Assembly: GCA_025200525.1 (NCBI GenBank)
Contig: CM045763.1
Span: 62,941,018-63,005,017 of the forward strand
Reading direction: 5' to 3'
Length of the DNA: 64,000 nt
From: Camellia lanceoleosa
Taxonomy: Eukaryota > Streptophyta > Magnoliopsida > Ericales > Theaceae
Below, piece after piece: positions 30,038 through 39,974 of this stretch (position 1 is its first letter; each line of letters opens with the position of its first letter). The position numbers and the translations under genes are program-made. The notes under the pieces were generated by a model. It saw only the letters and a program-made list of their open reading frames with translations. It ran no database searches and was not told the origin of the DNA.

Positions 30038-32147
30038 ATGGGGAAGTACCGGTTTATGGTTAGCACGCCCGGTGCGATGGCTGAGTTTCGCAGGGAGTAT
30101 AACATCCTTGATGACGTAGTCTTAGAGCTCGCCAAGAAGAGGGACACTCCTTGGAGAGATCTAGATCGGTGCCCCTTCACCGTGGTATGTATAGTCGAAG
30201 GTGGACTTCGCTTCCCGGTCCAACCCTTGATCTGCGAATTTTTGAGGCAGACGAGGCTTTGCCCGACCCAAGTCTCCAACAACACGTACAAGATAATAAA
30301 TGGCATCGCCGAGCTGAACTGAAGGCTCGGTCTCAATCTTGGCCTCGCAGAAATTTTCCATCAATACAGCCTTAGTAGAAATAAGAGCGGGCTTTGCTGG
30401 TACCTGAAAGTCAAGAAGGGCCGAGCAAAGCTCATAGAGGGCAATCTCGACAAGGAAACGAATGACGATGATTTCTTGTGGGTGTCCGGTCACTATGAAG
30501 ACACCGAGGCACCCATACCGGGCTGGTATATTAGGAAAGACTTTGGCACTGCTGGTAAGTAGCCCGGTTTACAGCGCTATCTTCATTCTGCATTTCATTA
30601 CTATTATCTTTCACCGGTCTAACACTTGTCTTTTTCCTGCAGATAAGCACTTGGCAGCAGACTACCATCAGGCCAATCAAGAAGCCATCCGAGCTCTGCT
30701 GCGTCACCCAGCCAAGGAAAGAGAGGCATCAAAACTTCTCGGTTTCAAGTAGACCTACTACTACACCGCACCGCGCAAGAGCCGGGTTACCGACTTCCTG
30801 CATGTGCCATCCTCAGAACCAGATCCAACTTTGCCACCGATCAGACTCGTTCCTCTTACCGCCGAGTAGGAAATGGCGAAGATAAGAGCGATCAAATCAA
30901 TGATTACTGGAGAGGAAGGGGAGTCCTAACCTCCAGAGGCAATCGGGGGAACATCCTCCACCCCAGCCGGGCAAACAGAAGGAGCTGTGATTGCTCTCGC
31001 CAGCGAACAACCGGCTGGCCGATCAAAGAAAAGGCCGAGGAAGGAGATGACCGACAAAACCTTGTTGATGAAGATTCAACTGAGGTCGCCTCAACCGAAC
31101 TGGGGGACCAGACCGAGCAACCATTGGCCGGCAAATCCAAGGGCAAGGGCCCAGCCACCCCCCCGGTCTGGGCGCCCGAGTTCAAATACCAGGGCCGACC
31201 AGTTTCTGTCGAGGATTCAGTCTATGCTGATAAGGATTATTCCCTTGGCTTCAACATGACCAAGGGGCTAATCCTTCCAGCTGACATGAAGAGGCATGAC
31301 GAGCTGTCGGACCTGAAAGTCCTCCGCTCGACGGCGAAATCCATCGTGCTGGTAAGTTCTTCCATTTTTTTGCTTCAACTGTCTGCTCGGTTTTTGCTCG
31401 GTTTTTGAATGCTAACGATCTGTTATTTGTTTGCAGGCCGCGCAAAAGAACTACCTTGCCCACGATCGCATGATCAAAGTGCGGCAGAGTTTGCGCGAGG
31501 CCATTGCCGAGAATAAGGCCCAAAAGGCCGAGATATCAAAGCTGAAGGCCGTGCAGGATGCTACCGCGGCGGAACGGGATGATCTGAGGCAGAAAGTTGA
31601 CCGAGCTGAAGCCGACAAGCATCGTGCCGTGAAGTCAACCAAAGCCCGGTACCTCGCCGAGCTGCACAAGCTGCGTGATGCCCATAAGGCGGAGAAAGAC
31701 AAGGTGATTGAAGACGCAGAAGACCGTGGATATGCACAGGGGGAGAAGACCTACGAGCGTCAAGTCCAGGCGACCAAGGACATCTTCTTCCAGTGCGGTT
31801 GGAAAGTTGGCGTGGAAAAAGTTGGCCTTGGTCAGGATTCTGATATGTTCGTTAACCCCCCTACTGCCTATATCTCGGTCTACATGCAGGCGTATTCCAG
31901 GGCCGCACAAAACCGACTAATTGCAGAGGCAAGGAAGGAGGCTGAGGAAGAAGCTGCTGCCACACAGCAAACTAAGCAGACTTCTCTAGTGGCATCTCAA
32001 GATGCGGAGAACGAAGAAGTTATTGATCGGGAGGTTGTCGCGGTGGACGAAGCTGACGAAGACGCCGAGGAAAGCCTGCCCGAGCAGACAATTCTCGGCG
32101 CCGAGCAGACGGAGGAGACGACCCAACAAAACCTTGCACTAAATTGA
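30038..32147 (+). pseudogene. Antisense ORF of the Tat element (three exons, with stops)
   Basis: Exon 1 (30038-30554) has EFRREYNILDDVVLELA and ECPFTV-like, here RCPFTVVCIVEGGLRFP, then LICEFLRQTRLCPTQVS, typical of the antisense ORF in Tat elements. Introns 30555-30642 (GTAAGT...CTGCAG) and 31352-31436 (GTAAGT...TTGCAG) are clean. Exon 3 (31437-32147) is fully open and predicts a long coiled coil of about 100 residues followed by an acidic Glu/Ala-rich tail. Stops interrupt exon 1 near 30319 and exon 2 near 30750, 30867 and 30927. The family's function is unknown; a plant-mobile-domain-like fold has been suggested for such proteins, but I see no active-site motif. Confidence 0.75.
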
Positions 32148-33048
32148 AGATTTTCCTTTTTCATTTTCCTGCTTTTCTTTGTTTTTGTTTTCGAAGTGTA
32201 ACCGGGCTATGTCCCTCCAATTGTATTGAAATTTCCTACATCAATGAAAACTTCAACTTTTTGCTCGTTCATCGTCTATTTTTGTTCGATTGGCATGTGC
32301 TTCTTGATTCAAACATTGATAAATCATAACTGCCAGGTCGGCTAAGCCGCGCAATATGCCAAGCTGGAATCAACCAGAACGTTCTCAAAGCGATCTGGCA
32401 GCTCGACTCCTGGAAAATTTAAATGTACTAACGTTATAACTTGGTCGAGCAAAACCTGCTTGGTTTTGGCAAGTTTGCAGAATTATATAATTTCAATACA
32501 TCAATGAGACCGAGCAAAAATCAGTTCGCCTTGTGAGTTGGTCAAGCTGCCAACATTTCCTTTCGGCCGAGCAAAGTCAGCTCGGCCACATATCTGTTGG
32601 GCAAAACACCAATACCGCGAAATTTGTGCCGAGCTAAATCTGCTCGTTTTGCATATTGGACAAAACACCAATATGCCGGATGGGCCGAGCAAAATCAGCT
32701 CGGCCCTTACATTGGACAAAACACCAATGTTTAGTTAGGTTGGTCATGACGCCAACATTTCAACAGGGCGAGTAAAACCAGCTCGGTCCTAATGCGAATT
32801 AGTCCATACTCCAACTGTTTGTGCGGTCTGCTTCCATTCCGGCGAGAAGGAATCAGTCCGGTCCCATTCAGCTCGGTCTCCTTGCCCCTGGCATTCATAA
32901 TTGCCTTGTATCTTTGCGAGAACATTGGACAAAGATATAATACCAAACAACAAGAGGGCTAGTTTTCATTATAAAAGCATTGCTATCTTTTACATCGAGT
33001 GCCAAAAGGCTAAATGTCTAGAAAAGCTAAACAAAAGCACATTACATC
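32148..33048. other. Tat spacer with palindromic tandem repeats between convergent frames
   Basis: This sits between the stops of the antisense ORF and the integrase. At about 32511, 32572, 32634, 32684 and 32765 it carries variants of gccgagcaaaatcagctcggc, an imperfect palindrome, alternating with 'ttggacaaaacaccaat'. Polyadenylation signals for the two opposite transcripts would be expected here; a possible one is tcaatgaaaa near 32241. Confidence 0.7.
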
Positions 33049-34140
33049 TTAAAAGTAAAAGACCTTAAGGTTGGCTGCATTCCATGGTCTGGGGACAACC
33101 TTGCCATCCAAATCTTCCAAATGGTATGCCCCTTTGCCAGCGAGACCAATCACCTTGTATGGTCCTTCCCAATTTGCACCGAGCTTTCCTTCGCCAGGGA
33201 CCACCGTGTTGCCAAGTACCTTCCTTAAGACCCAGTCCCCAATTTTGAATAGCCGGGGGTGTACTGCCTTGTTGTATTTTTTGGAGAGTTCTTGCTGATA
33301 GGCCGCTATGTGGACCAAGGCGCGTTCTCTCCTTTCCTTAGCAAGGTCCAGCTCCAATGCCACAGCTTCATTGTTTAGGTCCGGCTGAAAACTTTCTGAG
33401 CGGATAGTTGGCATGCCAATTTCCAGTGGGATGACGGCCTCCATGCCATAGGCCAAAGCGAATGGTGTTTTCCCGGTTGACCGTCTTGGCGTAGTGCGGT
33501 AGGCCCAGAGCACATTAGGGAGTTCTTCAGCCCACTTTCCCTTAGCCTTCTCAAGCCGCTTCTTTAGCCCGTCCAAAATGGTTTTATTTGTGGCCTCTGC
33601 TTGACCATTTGACTGAGGATAGGCTGGTGTCGAATTGTAGAACTCAATCTTCAACTCTTCGCAAAATCTGCGAAAGAGTTTCCCGTCGAATTGAGTGCCA
33701 TTATCCGAGATGAGGGCCTTGGGTATACTGAAGCGAGTGATTACATTTTGCCAAACAAACTTGTTCACATCCTTTTCCTTTATTGTCGCTAGTGGCTCGG
33801 CCTCGACCTACTTGGTGAAGTGGTCTATGGCGGCGATAAAGAACTTGCGATTGCCCGGTGCAACTGGGAGTGGCCCAACAATATCCAACCCCCAAAACGC
33901 GAATGGCCAAGGACTCGTGAGAGGAAGCAGATCCCTAGCCGGCTGATGGATCTGGTGAGCGAACTTCTGACACTTTTCGCACCTGCGAACTTATTTATGT
34001 GCGTCTGCCTGCATGCACGGCCACCAATAACCTTGGGAAATTGCGCGGTATGCCCAAGATCTACCTCCAGTATGGTTGCTGTAGATGCCTTCATGAATCT
34101 CATAGAGAAAAGCTTCCACCTTGGCGGGGTGGACACATTT
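33049..34140 (-). pseudogene. Tat integrase, broken by stops
   Basis: The zinc region has [12 protein letters not shown] (His pair) at 34060-34130 and RRCEKCQK (Cys pair) after a stop at 33988. The core begins near 33880. The open piece 33768-33049 has ISDNGTQFDG (second Asp), PQSNGQAEATNK (catalytic Glu) and the chromo-less C-terminal GPYKVIGLAGKGAYHLEDLDG region. A TAG replaces the Trp in TK-W-VEAEP near 33811. The protein ends LKVFYF, usual for the lineage. Confidence 0.88.
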
Positions 34141-34995
34141 TAAATATAGCCCAGTAAAAGACTTCTTATACAATGCCCCGGACGGTGAGAGCCAAAATCG
34201 CCCTGATTTTGCCCGGATTTTGTGGGCCGCCTTTTTCTCTTCCGATAGAATTCTGTCTTTCAAGAAGGCAATAATGGGATCCATCCAGGACGGATCCAAG
34301 TCGGTACAGAGTACCTCGGTTGCTTCTGGTTCTTCAATGCTTGGCCGAGGTAAGCATTCAATCATCAAGGGATTGGGAAAGGCCGTCTGAGTAGAAGCGA
34401 GACCGGCCAATAGATCAACCGTGCTGTTTCCTTCGCGGTCGATCTGTTCTACTCTGATCGCAGAGAACTTCTTGATCTCTTCACGCACCAACGCTTGATA
34501 CTTGGCCATTCTTTCATCCCTTGCCTCATACTCCCCTAAGACCTGATTGACCACCAGCTTGGAATCACTGAACACCATAAGGGCTGTGGCCTTCATTCTT
34601 AATGCGCTTCTTAGACCGACGATGAGGGCCTCATACTCTGCCTCGTTGTTGGACGCTGGAAAGCCGAGCGTTATTGCTTGCTCAATAATCAGCCCATCTG
34701 GTGAAGTCAATACAATTCCCAGCCCGGCCCCATGTCTGTTGGATGCCCCATCGACGAAGAGCTTCCACACCTCGCCAATGAACAGCTTCCAGCAATCAGA
34801 CGGGTTTTGGGAGCTTCTCAATTCCAAGTCTCTGGTCGGCGCGTCCGGGTCTTTTTGTCTGTCCCTGTTGGCTTCATCTCTCCACAAGTCGTCGGATTTT
34901 GCTAGCTCGGTCGAGCTTTGCCTTTCTCCCAGTTGCGAGCCAACGCTTGTCGCTGCAGCCAGAACCATGGGTTGTGCTAAATCCGCACTAACCAA
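33991..34995 (-). pseudogene. Tat second RNase H (archaeal-type) and integrase N-terminus
   Basis: After a linker rich in charged residues comes [20 protein letters not shown] (first Asp, canonical of aRNase H), [13 protein letters not shown] (Glu), [18 protein letters not shown] (second Asp) and [14 protein letters not shown] (last acidic position, usually NxxAD, here TVDLLA). The extra RNase H supports placement in the Tat clade. The frame differs from that of the RT ORF by a shift near 34980. Confidence 0.85.
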
Positions 34996-36257
34996 ATCAA
35001 TCGGCTAACCGGATGCGTCCCAGGGGCAAACTCCGCCACAAAATCTTTAAGCGCTTGAGCCTTGATTGCAGTGCGCGGTCGGAACTTGATGTCATACTGC
35101 CCCAATTCCACGGCCCATTTCAAAATCTTCCCAGTGAAGTCTGCCTTTTCAAAAAGCACCTTGAGCGGGAATTCGGTTAACACAACTACTGTATGGGCAT
35201 GAAAATAGTACGCTAGCTTTCTTGATGCCATCATCAGGGCCAACGCCAATTTTTCCAAAGGAAGGTATCTCGTCTCGGCCGGGAGCAGAGTCTTGCTAAC
35301 ATAGAAGATCGGTAGGTGCTGGACGCCTTCAGCACGTACCAATACCGCGCTTATCGCGTGTTGAGAAACAGCCAAGTAGAGGTACAACTCTTCGCCCGGC
35401 TGGGGTGTGACCAGAATAGGGGCTGAGGAGAGATATGCCTTTAAGTCTCCCAGTGCACGGTCGCACTCTTCATCCCAGAAGAACTTGGACTTCAAAGTTT
35501 TGAAGAAGGGCCTGCAACGATTCGAAGACCGGCTGATGAATCTGTTTAGCAAGGCTACCATCCCAGCAAGATGTTGCACGTCCTTTGTAGAATTCGGGCG
35601 CTCTAGCTCTTGTATTGCTTTGATTTGAGATGGGTCGGCTTCAATTCCTCGGTTTGTGACCAAGAAACCCAGAAACTTTCCGGTGCCAACTCTGAAGGCG
35701 CACTTGGCAGCGTTCAAACAAAGCTTGTGATGCTTGAGTATGGCAAACATTTCTACTAGGTCGGCGAGGTGCTGGGACTTCTCCTTGCTTTTTACCACCA
35801 TATCGTCGATATAGGCCTCCATTGTGCGGCCCAAGAGGGGAGCAAACATCATTGTCACCATTCGTTGAAAGGTCGCCCCCGCGTTCTTTAGTCCGAACGG
35901 CATGACCTTGTAGCAATATAAGCCTCTGGGGGTGGTGAATGACGTGATCTCTCTGTCCGGTTTATACATGGCTATCTGATGGTAGCCACGGTATGCATCC
36001 AGGAAGCTAAACCTCTAATGGCTAGCGGTTAAGTCTACCAGCTGGTCAATTCGAGGTAGGGGAAAGCTATCCTTTGGGCAAGCTCGGTTGACGGTCTTGT
36101 AGTCAACGCAGACTCGCCACTTGTCGTTCTTCTTCGGAACTACCACCGTGTTGGATATCCACCGAGGGTATTGCACCTCTTCTATTGCCCCGGCTTCCAA
36201 CAAGTTCTTCACTTTTTCCGCCACCACTTCAGCATGGTGCAAGGCTGAGCGGTGCAT
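34977..36257 (-). pseudogene. Tat reverse transcriptase and first RNase H
   Basis: The RT fingers (WISNTVVVPKKNDKWRVCVDY, CPKDSFPLPRIDQLVD) lie at 36257-36015, ending in a TAG at 36016-36018. Beyond it come RGYHQIAM, the palm [16 protein letters not shown] and YIDD in [12 protein letters not shown]. The RNase H follows with [18 protein letters not shown], where the usual first Asp position reads A, and [11 protein letters not shown] (Glu). Loss of the Asp would disable this RNase H; the call rests on visual alignment. Confidence 0.88.
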
Positions 36258-36260
36258 CCT

Positions 36261-37258
36261 TTAGATGACTGGCCGCGCATTAGGGAAGACATTCAACTGA
36301 TGACAAATGAAGCTCGGGTCGACGCCAGGCATATCGTAAGGCGTCCACGCAAAAGCCTCCAAGTTAGAAACCAAGAAGTTGACATAGTCCAACCGCTCGG
36401 TGTTAGACAAAGATGATCCCAAGAGGAAGAACTTAGTTGGGTCGTTTTCATCAATGCGCACTTCCACCAACTCTTCGATCGATTTTTCCTCGGCCTTTCT
36501 CCCTACGTCTTCAAGGACCTCCTTTCCCTCGGGCCCTTCAATCATTTGGACAAATCCTTTGGCTGCTCGGCTGCCATTTACCGCGACGAAGCATTGTTTG
36601 GCCATCACCTGATCTCCACAAACTTCCTCTATTTGCTCGCTCGGTGCCGGGAAACGCATGACCTGGTGGAAGGTCGAAGCCACTGCTTGCATGGCGTACA
36701 GCTAGCCCCTGCCCAAGATCAAGTTGTAAGTGGACGGAACTTTGAGCACCCAGAATTCTACTTGCTTTATGACCGAACCTGTTTTGACCGGCAAAATAAT
36801 CTTCCCGATTGGCCATTCTGGCTGCGAGTTGAAGCCGACCAAAGGAGATGTTGTAGGGGCCAAGTCCTTGTCTTCTAATTTCATCTGTTTGAACGCGTCA
36901 TAATACATGATTTCGACCGAACTTCCCTGGTCGATCAAAATTCTCTTGATCTCAAAGTCTTTGACGCGAAGAGTCACCACTAAGGCATCATTGTGCGGCA
37001 TCTGAACCCTTTCCAAGTCTTTGGTCGAGAATGAAAGGATGTCTCTCTCTTCGGTTTTTCCCTTCTTCACGGCAGGCTGGACAGAGAGAACTTCCCTCAT
37101 GTGCTCGGCTTTCTTGATCATCCCTCTAAGCTCGCAGACCCTTGCTGGCTCAATGATGCCATGGATGACGTTGATTACACCTTGCGGGGGCGCTTCTAGG
37201 GCCAGATTAGTTTAGGCTCGGTTTGTCCGTTAGTGACCTTGACTCCCCCGTCTATGTA
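36261..37258 (-). pseudogene. Tat protease and linker to RT, with stops
   Basis: Frames 37121-36702 and 36692-36261 form one domain split by a TAG that replaces the Trp in GRG-W-LYA near 36702. The aspartic protease motif is ILIDQGSSVEIMYYDAF; Tat proteases commonly have DQGSS. NLILGRG marks the flap end of the fold. A TAA near 36259 ends the second piece just before RMHRSALHH. Upstream, between gag and here, IDGG-type linker sequence contains one or more stops. Confidence 0.82.
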
Positions 37259-38905
37259 TTAGTCAAGATGCCCTGCCGCCACAAACTCCTCCAAGTGCTG
37301 TTTGAGCTGCAAGCAGTCTTCTGTCCGGTGCCCCCGTTCTTCATAGAATGTGCAGCGATATTTTGGATTGAAGCCTCGCTGCGCACTCCCCAACTTGGCC
37401 GGCCAACGGACAAAAGGCTCACCTCGGATCTCGCTCAAAATGCGGTAGATAGGAATTTTGAAGACCGTGGTAATTCCTGTCCGCGCCTTCAGTTTTCTCT
37501 TGGCATCTTCCGCTGCGTCGCGGGGTGCGTCAGCTCGGTCGTTCCTGCGACCCTTGTTTCGGTCATCGCGGTTTGGTCCGCGGCGCTGATCTTTTGACCG
37601 GTCGCATGGGCGGTTATCCTTCTGTCCGACCGAGTGAACTTTTCCTGCCACCTTTCTGTTCGCCACGACCGGATTACCCTTCTCGGTCGCGGAGGTGGTA
37701 TCATCCTCCACGCGAATGTGCTCGTTGATCCGTTGTATCAGAGACTCCATGGTTGTAGGTTGGTGCATCGTAAGTGAATCTCGCAGCCTATGCCTAACTG
37801 GGAGACCCCGTTTGTACTGAGTAATCGCCAGATTGGTAGGGCAGTCAAGGATCTCGTTGTAAGTTTCCCAGTACTTCGCGTTGTATGCCTTCAATGAACA
37901 TCCAGACTCTATCTTGACGCCCAGGAGGTGGTCGACCTCCTTCGACGTTCGAGTGTTGGTTTTGAATCTGGTGACGAAGGCTTCCGCTAGTTGCTGCCAC
38001 CCCTCAATACTCCCATCCGGGAGCCTTTCGAACCACTTCAAACCCAGCTCTCCCAAGCTTGCTGGGAATATGAGGCACATCAAGGCGTCGTTTCGCCGGT
38101 CGCCAGCCATCACTTGCCGGTAATGACTCACATGCATGTACGGATCCGTCCTGCTATCGTACAAAGTGAACTTTGGCTGGTGGAATCTGGCAGGGAGTGG
38201 TGTGCTCTCAATCTTTGTGGACAACGGCGTGGCTGTAAGTCGCGCCAGCTCTTTGTCCTCCGGCGCAGGGGCCATCACTCTAGGAGCTGGCATTACCACT
38301 TCTTCACTACAACGTACTGGAGCGCTCAACCTCTGCAACACCGGCACTCTCTGAGCCTCCCGACGGTGCGCCCTCTCCTCCAATACATCCCTCATGTCCT
38401 TGGAATGGGTAGAGAAAGAGGATCGTGACGTCGGCGTCGGGCGTGAGGGGTGGTAAGTGCTGTCGCGAGAGAGGGACCCGCCTTCTCTTTGGTCAGAATC
38501 TCCAACCCCATAGGTCCTGGTGATGGAGATAGAGTGCGTCCTCCTCTGGCGACGACTGTTAGAACGCGGGGAGGGGGTGCGCTCACTGAGGTTGCCTTCT
38601 CCAGCAACACCCTTCCCCTTAATCTGGCACTTCAGTAGCTCCATCTCCGCCGCCATCTTGTGAATGAGGGCGTCTTGGTCTTTGAGTTTGTGCTCTAGGC
38701 GCTGCGTACGGGACTCCCCCCGGCGTCGGCGGCCCTCTGGACTTTGCGAGCGATCAAAACTCCTCCCACGCTTGTCTCGCGCACCTCGTGAAGAAGTTTC
38801 CAGGCCCGCCATAGCTGGAACATTTGGGGGGCCTTCTCTCATTCGAACATACTCTGGAGTGACACCATCGACAACGGACAGCGGAACTTCGTCGTTGTTA
38901 GCCAT
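37259..38905 (-). CDS. Tat gag protein, 548 aa
   Basis: ATG at 38905 (MANNDE) is the first after the primer site. Residues 60-90 are basic (RGARDKRGRSFDRSQ) and there is a short coiled coil near 68-92. The capsid-type domain (FHQPKFTLYDSRTDPYMHVSHYRQVM ... GLKWFERLPDGSI ... AFVTRFK) occupies about residues 235-370, in line with retrotransposon gag. The zinc region CTFYEERGHRTEDC near residue 525 lacks the usual His after CxF (Tyr here). It is the only long uninterrupted gag-pol frame of the element and could still be translated. Confidence 0.82.
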   Translation of the reverse strand: MANNDEVPLSVVDGVTPEYVRMREGPPNVPAMAGLETSSRGARDKRGRSFDRSQSPEGRRRRGESRTQRLEHKLKDQDALIHKMAAEMELLKCQIKGKGVAGEGNLSERTPSPRSNSRRQRRTHSISITRTYGVGDSDQREGGSLSRDSTYHPSRPTPTSRSSFSTHSKDMRDVLEERAHRREAQRVPVLQRLSAPVRCSEEVVMPAPRVMAPAPEDKELARLTATPLSTKIESTPLPARFHQPKFTLYDSRTDPYMHVSHYRQVMAGDRRNDALMCLIFPASLGELGLKWFERLPDGSIEGWQQLAEAFVTRFKTNTRTSKEVDHLLGVKIESGCSLKAYNAKYWETYNEILDCPTNLAITQYKRGLPVRHRLRDSLTMHQPTTMESLIQRINEHIRVEDDTTSATEKGNPVVANRKVAGKVHSVGQKDNRPCDRSKDQRRGPNRDDRNKGRRNDRADAPRDAAEDAKRKLKARTGITTVFKIPIYRILSEIRGEPFVRWPAKLGSAQRGFNPKYRCTFYEERGHRTEDCLQLKQHLEEFVAAGHLD

Positions 38906-38952
38906 GGAAATGGTCGAAGAAGCTCGAAGAACAAGGGTTGATTAACAAACAA

Positions 38953-38970
38953 TTCCCACAGACGGCGCCA
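38953..38970 (-). other. Primer binding site of the Tat element
   Basis: In element sense, two bases after the 5' LTR, comes tggcgccgtctgtgggaa. TGGCGCCGT is a primer site found in several plant Ty3/gypsy lineages; I would guess an Asp or Arg tRNA primer but cannot tell which. Confidence 0.75.
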
Positions 38971-38972
38971 AT

Positions 38973-39898
38973 TGTACGGGGGCGAAATATCCTCCGCTTT
39001 CCGTACTCTTTGGACGTCAAGCTTCTTGTGACGGCGTCTATCTCTGCAACACAAAAATGGTGAGCTGCCCAGCGGTGATGTGCCGGAAAGACCCTCCGAC
39101 GCTCAAGTCAGATCACTTGGAGGAGAAGAAGGCTATCAGAGAGAGAGAGTTTTTGATAGAGTGAATTCGCTTACCTCCAATGTTCCTCTTCCTCCATATT
39201 TCTAGGCTGGCCATGCAGCCTCAAGATTGTGCGCGCATTACCTCTGCTGTCCTTCCCTGGACAGGTGGCAGTGCTCGTCTTTCACCACCTTACGCGTGTA
39301 AAGGCCTAGTCCTCCCTCCAGTACATACAAAACTGCCCAACGGTATTGAGGTGTGCGTGGAGCAGATGTCCTCTCCCTCACGCTATTGGCCCAGGTGGCA
39401 CACCTAAACGGTGTACCACAACTGGCCTATTGCTCGTGTAGAATGGCCACCATAAACACACGATCGGACAATGTGTCGCCGGCCAGTACCTTGGCACAAA
39501 GGGCCAAAGGGAGATGCTCACGGCTGATCTATTTATGACCGGTTCTCCTGATTGCCCGGCCGTGAAGCACGCTGGACTCCCACCGTTCTTCGTTCATCCG
39601 AGATTATCTGGAATTTGCCCATCTCGGCTAACCGGTCAAAGGTGTGCCGACCTTTGCCCCATCCGTAGTTCAAATTTCGAAGCTATCCGTGAGTCTCGGC
39701 TACATTCGATCAAGGCCCCCGCCAAATGTCTGCAAGTCCATTTCGTGAGGCTTAGCTAACGCAAAACAGCGTTCTCGACAATTTGAACATAAGAATCACC
39801 GCTTGCTCTTAGTAAGGAGGTAGCGCGGCCAAAGTAAAATCACACGCGTCCGCACCATTTTAGCTCGGCCGTACTAACGGTGCAAATCTTCCCTCTCA
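38973..39898 (-). repeat. 5' LTR of the Tat element
   Basis: The plus strand begins TGTACGGGGGCG and ends CCCTCTCA, followed by the CATAC duplication. From 38973 to about 39665 and from 39840 to 39898 it is close to its mate; from about 39670 to 39835 it is much more diverged. Confidence 0.93.
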
Positions 39899-39912
39899 CA
39901 TACATACATATA

Positions 39913-39974
<62 letters not shown>

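Larger units (their letters stand above)
27857..39903 (-). mobile_element. Ty3/gypsy Tat-lineage retrotransposon, 12,037 bp, CATAC duplication
   Basis: The element spans 27862-39898 on the minus strand, between 926-bp LTRs and flanked by the perfect duplication CATAC (27857-27861, 39899-39903). In element sense: 5' LTR, primer site, gag, protease, RT, RNase H, a second (archaeal-type) RNase H, integrase, a spacer with small palindromic repeats, a spliced antisense ORF, polypurine tract, 3' LTR. The second RNase H and the antisense ORF between integrase and 3' LTR are hallmarks of the Tat clade (Ogre/Retand relatives). Stops interrupt gag-pol, so this copy is not autonomous. Confidence 0.95.

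Noticed and set aside
29908..30336. 142-aa minus-strand frame
   Set aside because: Shadow of the Tat antisense ORF exon 1, which has the recognisable motifs and splice sites on the plus strand.
37489..38945. Frames opposite or out of phase with Tat gag
   Set aside because: GC-rich shadows of the gag frame.
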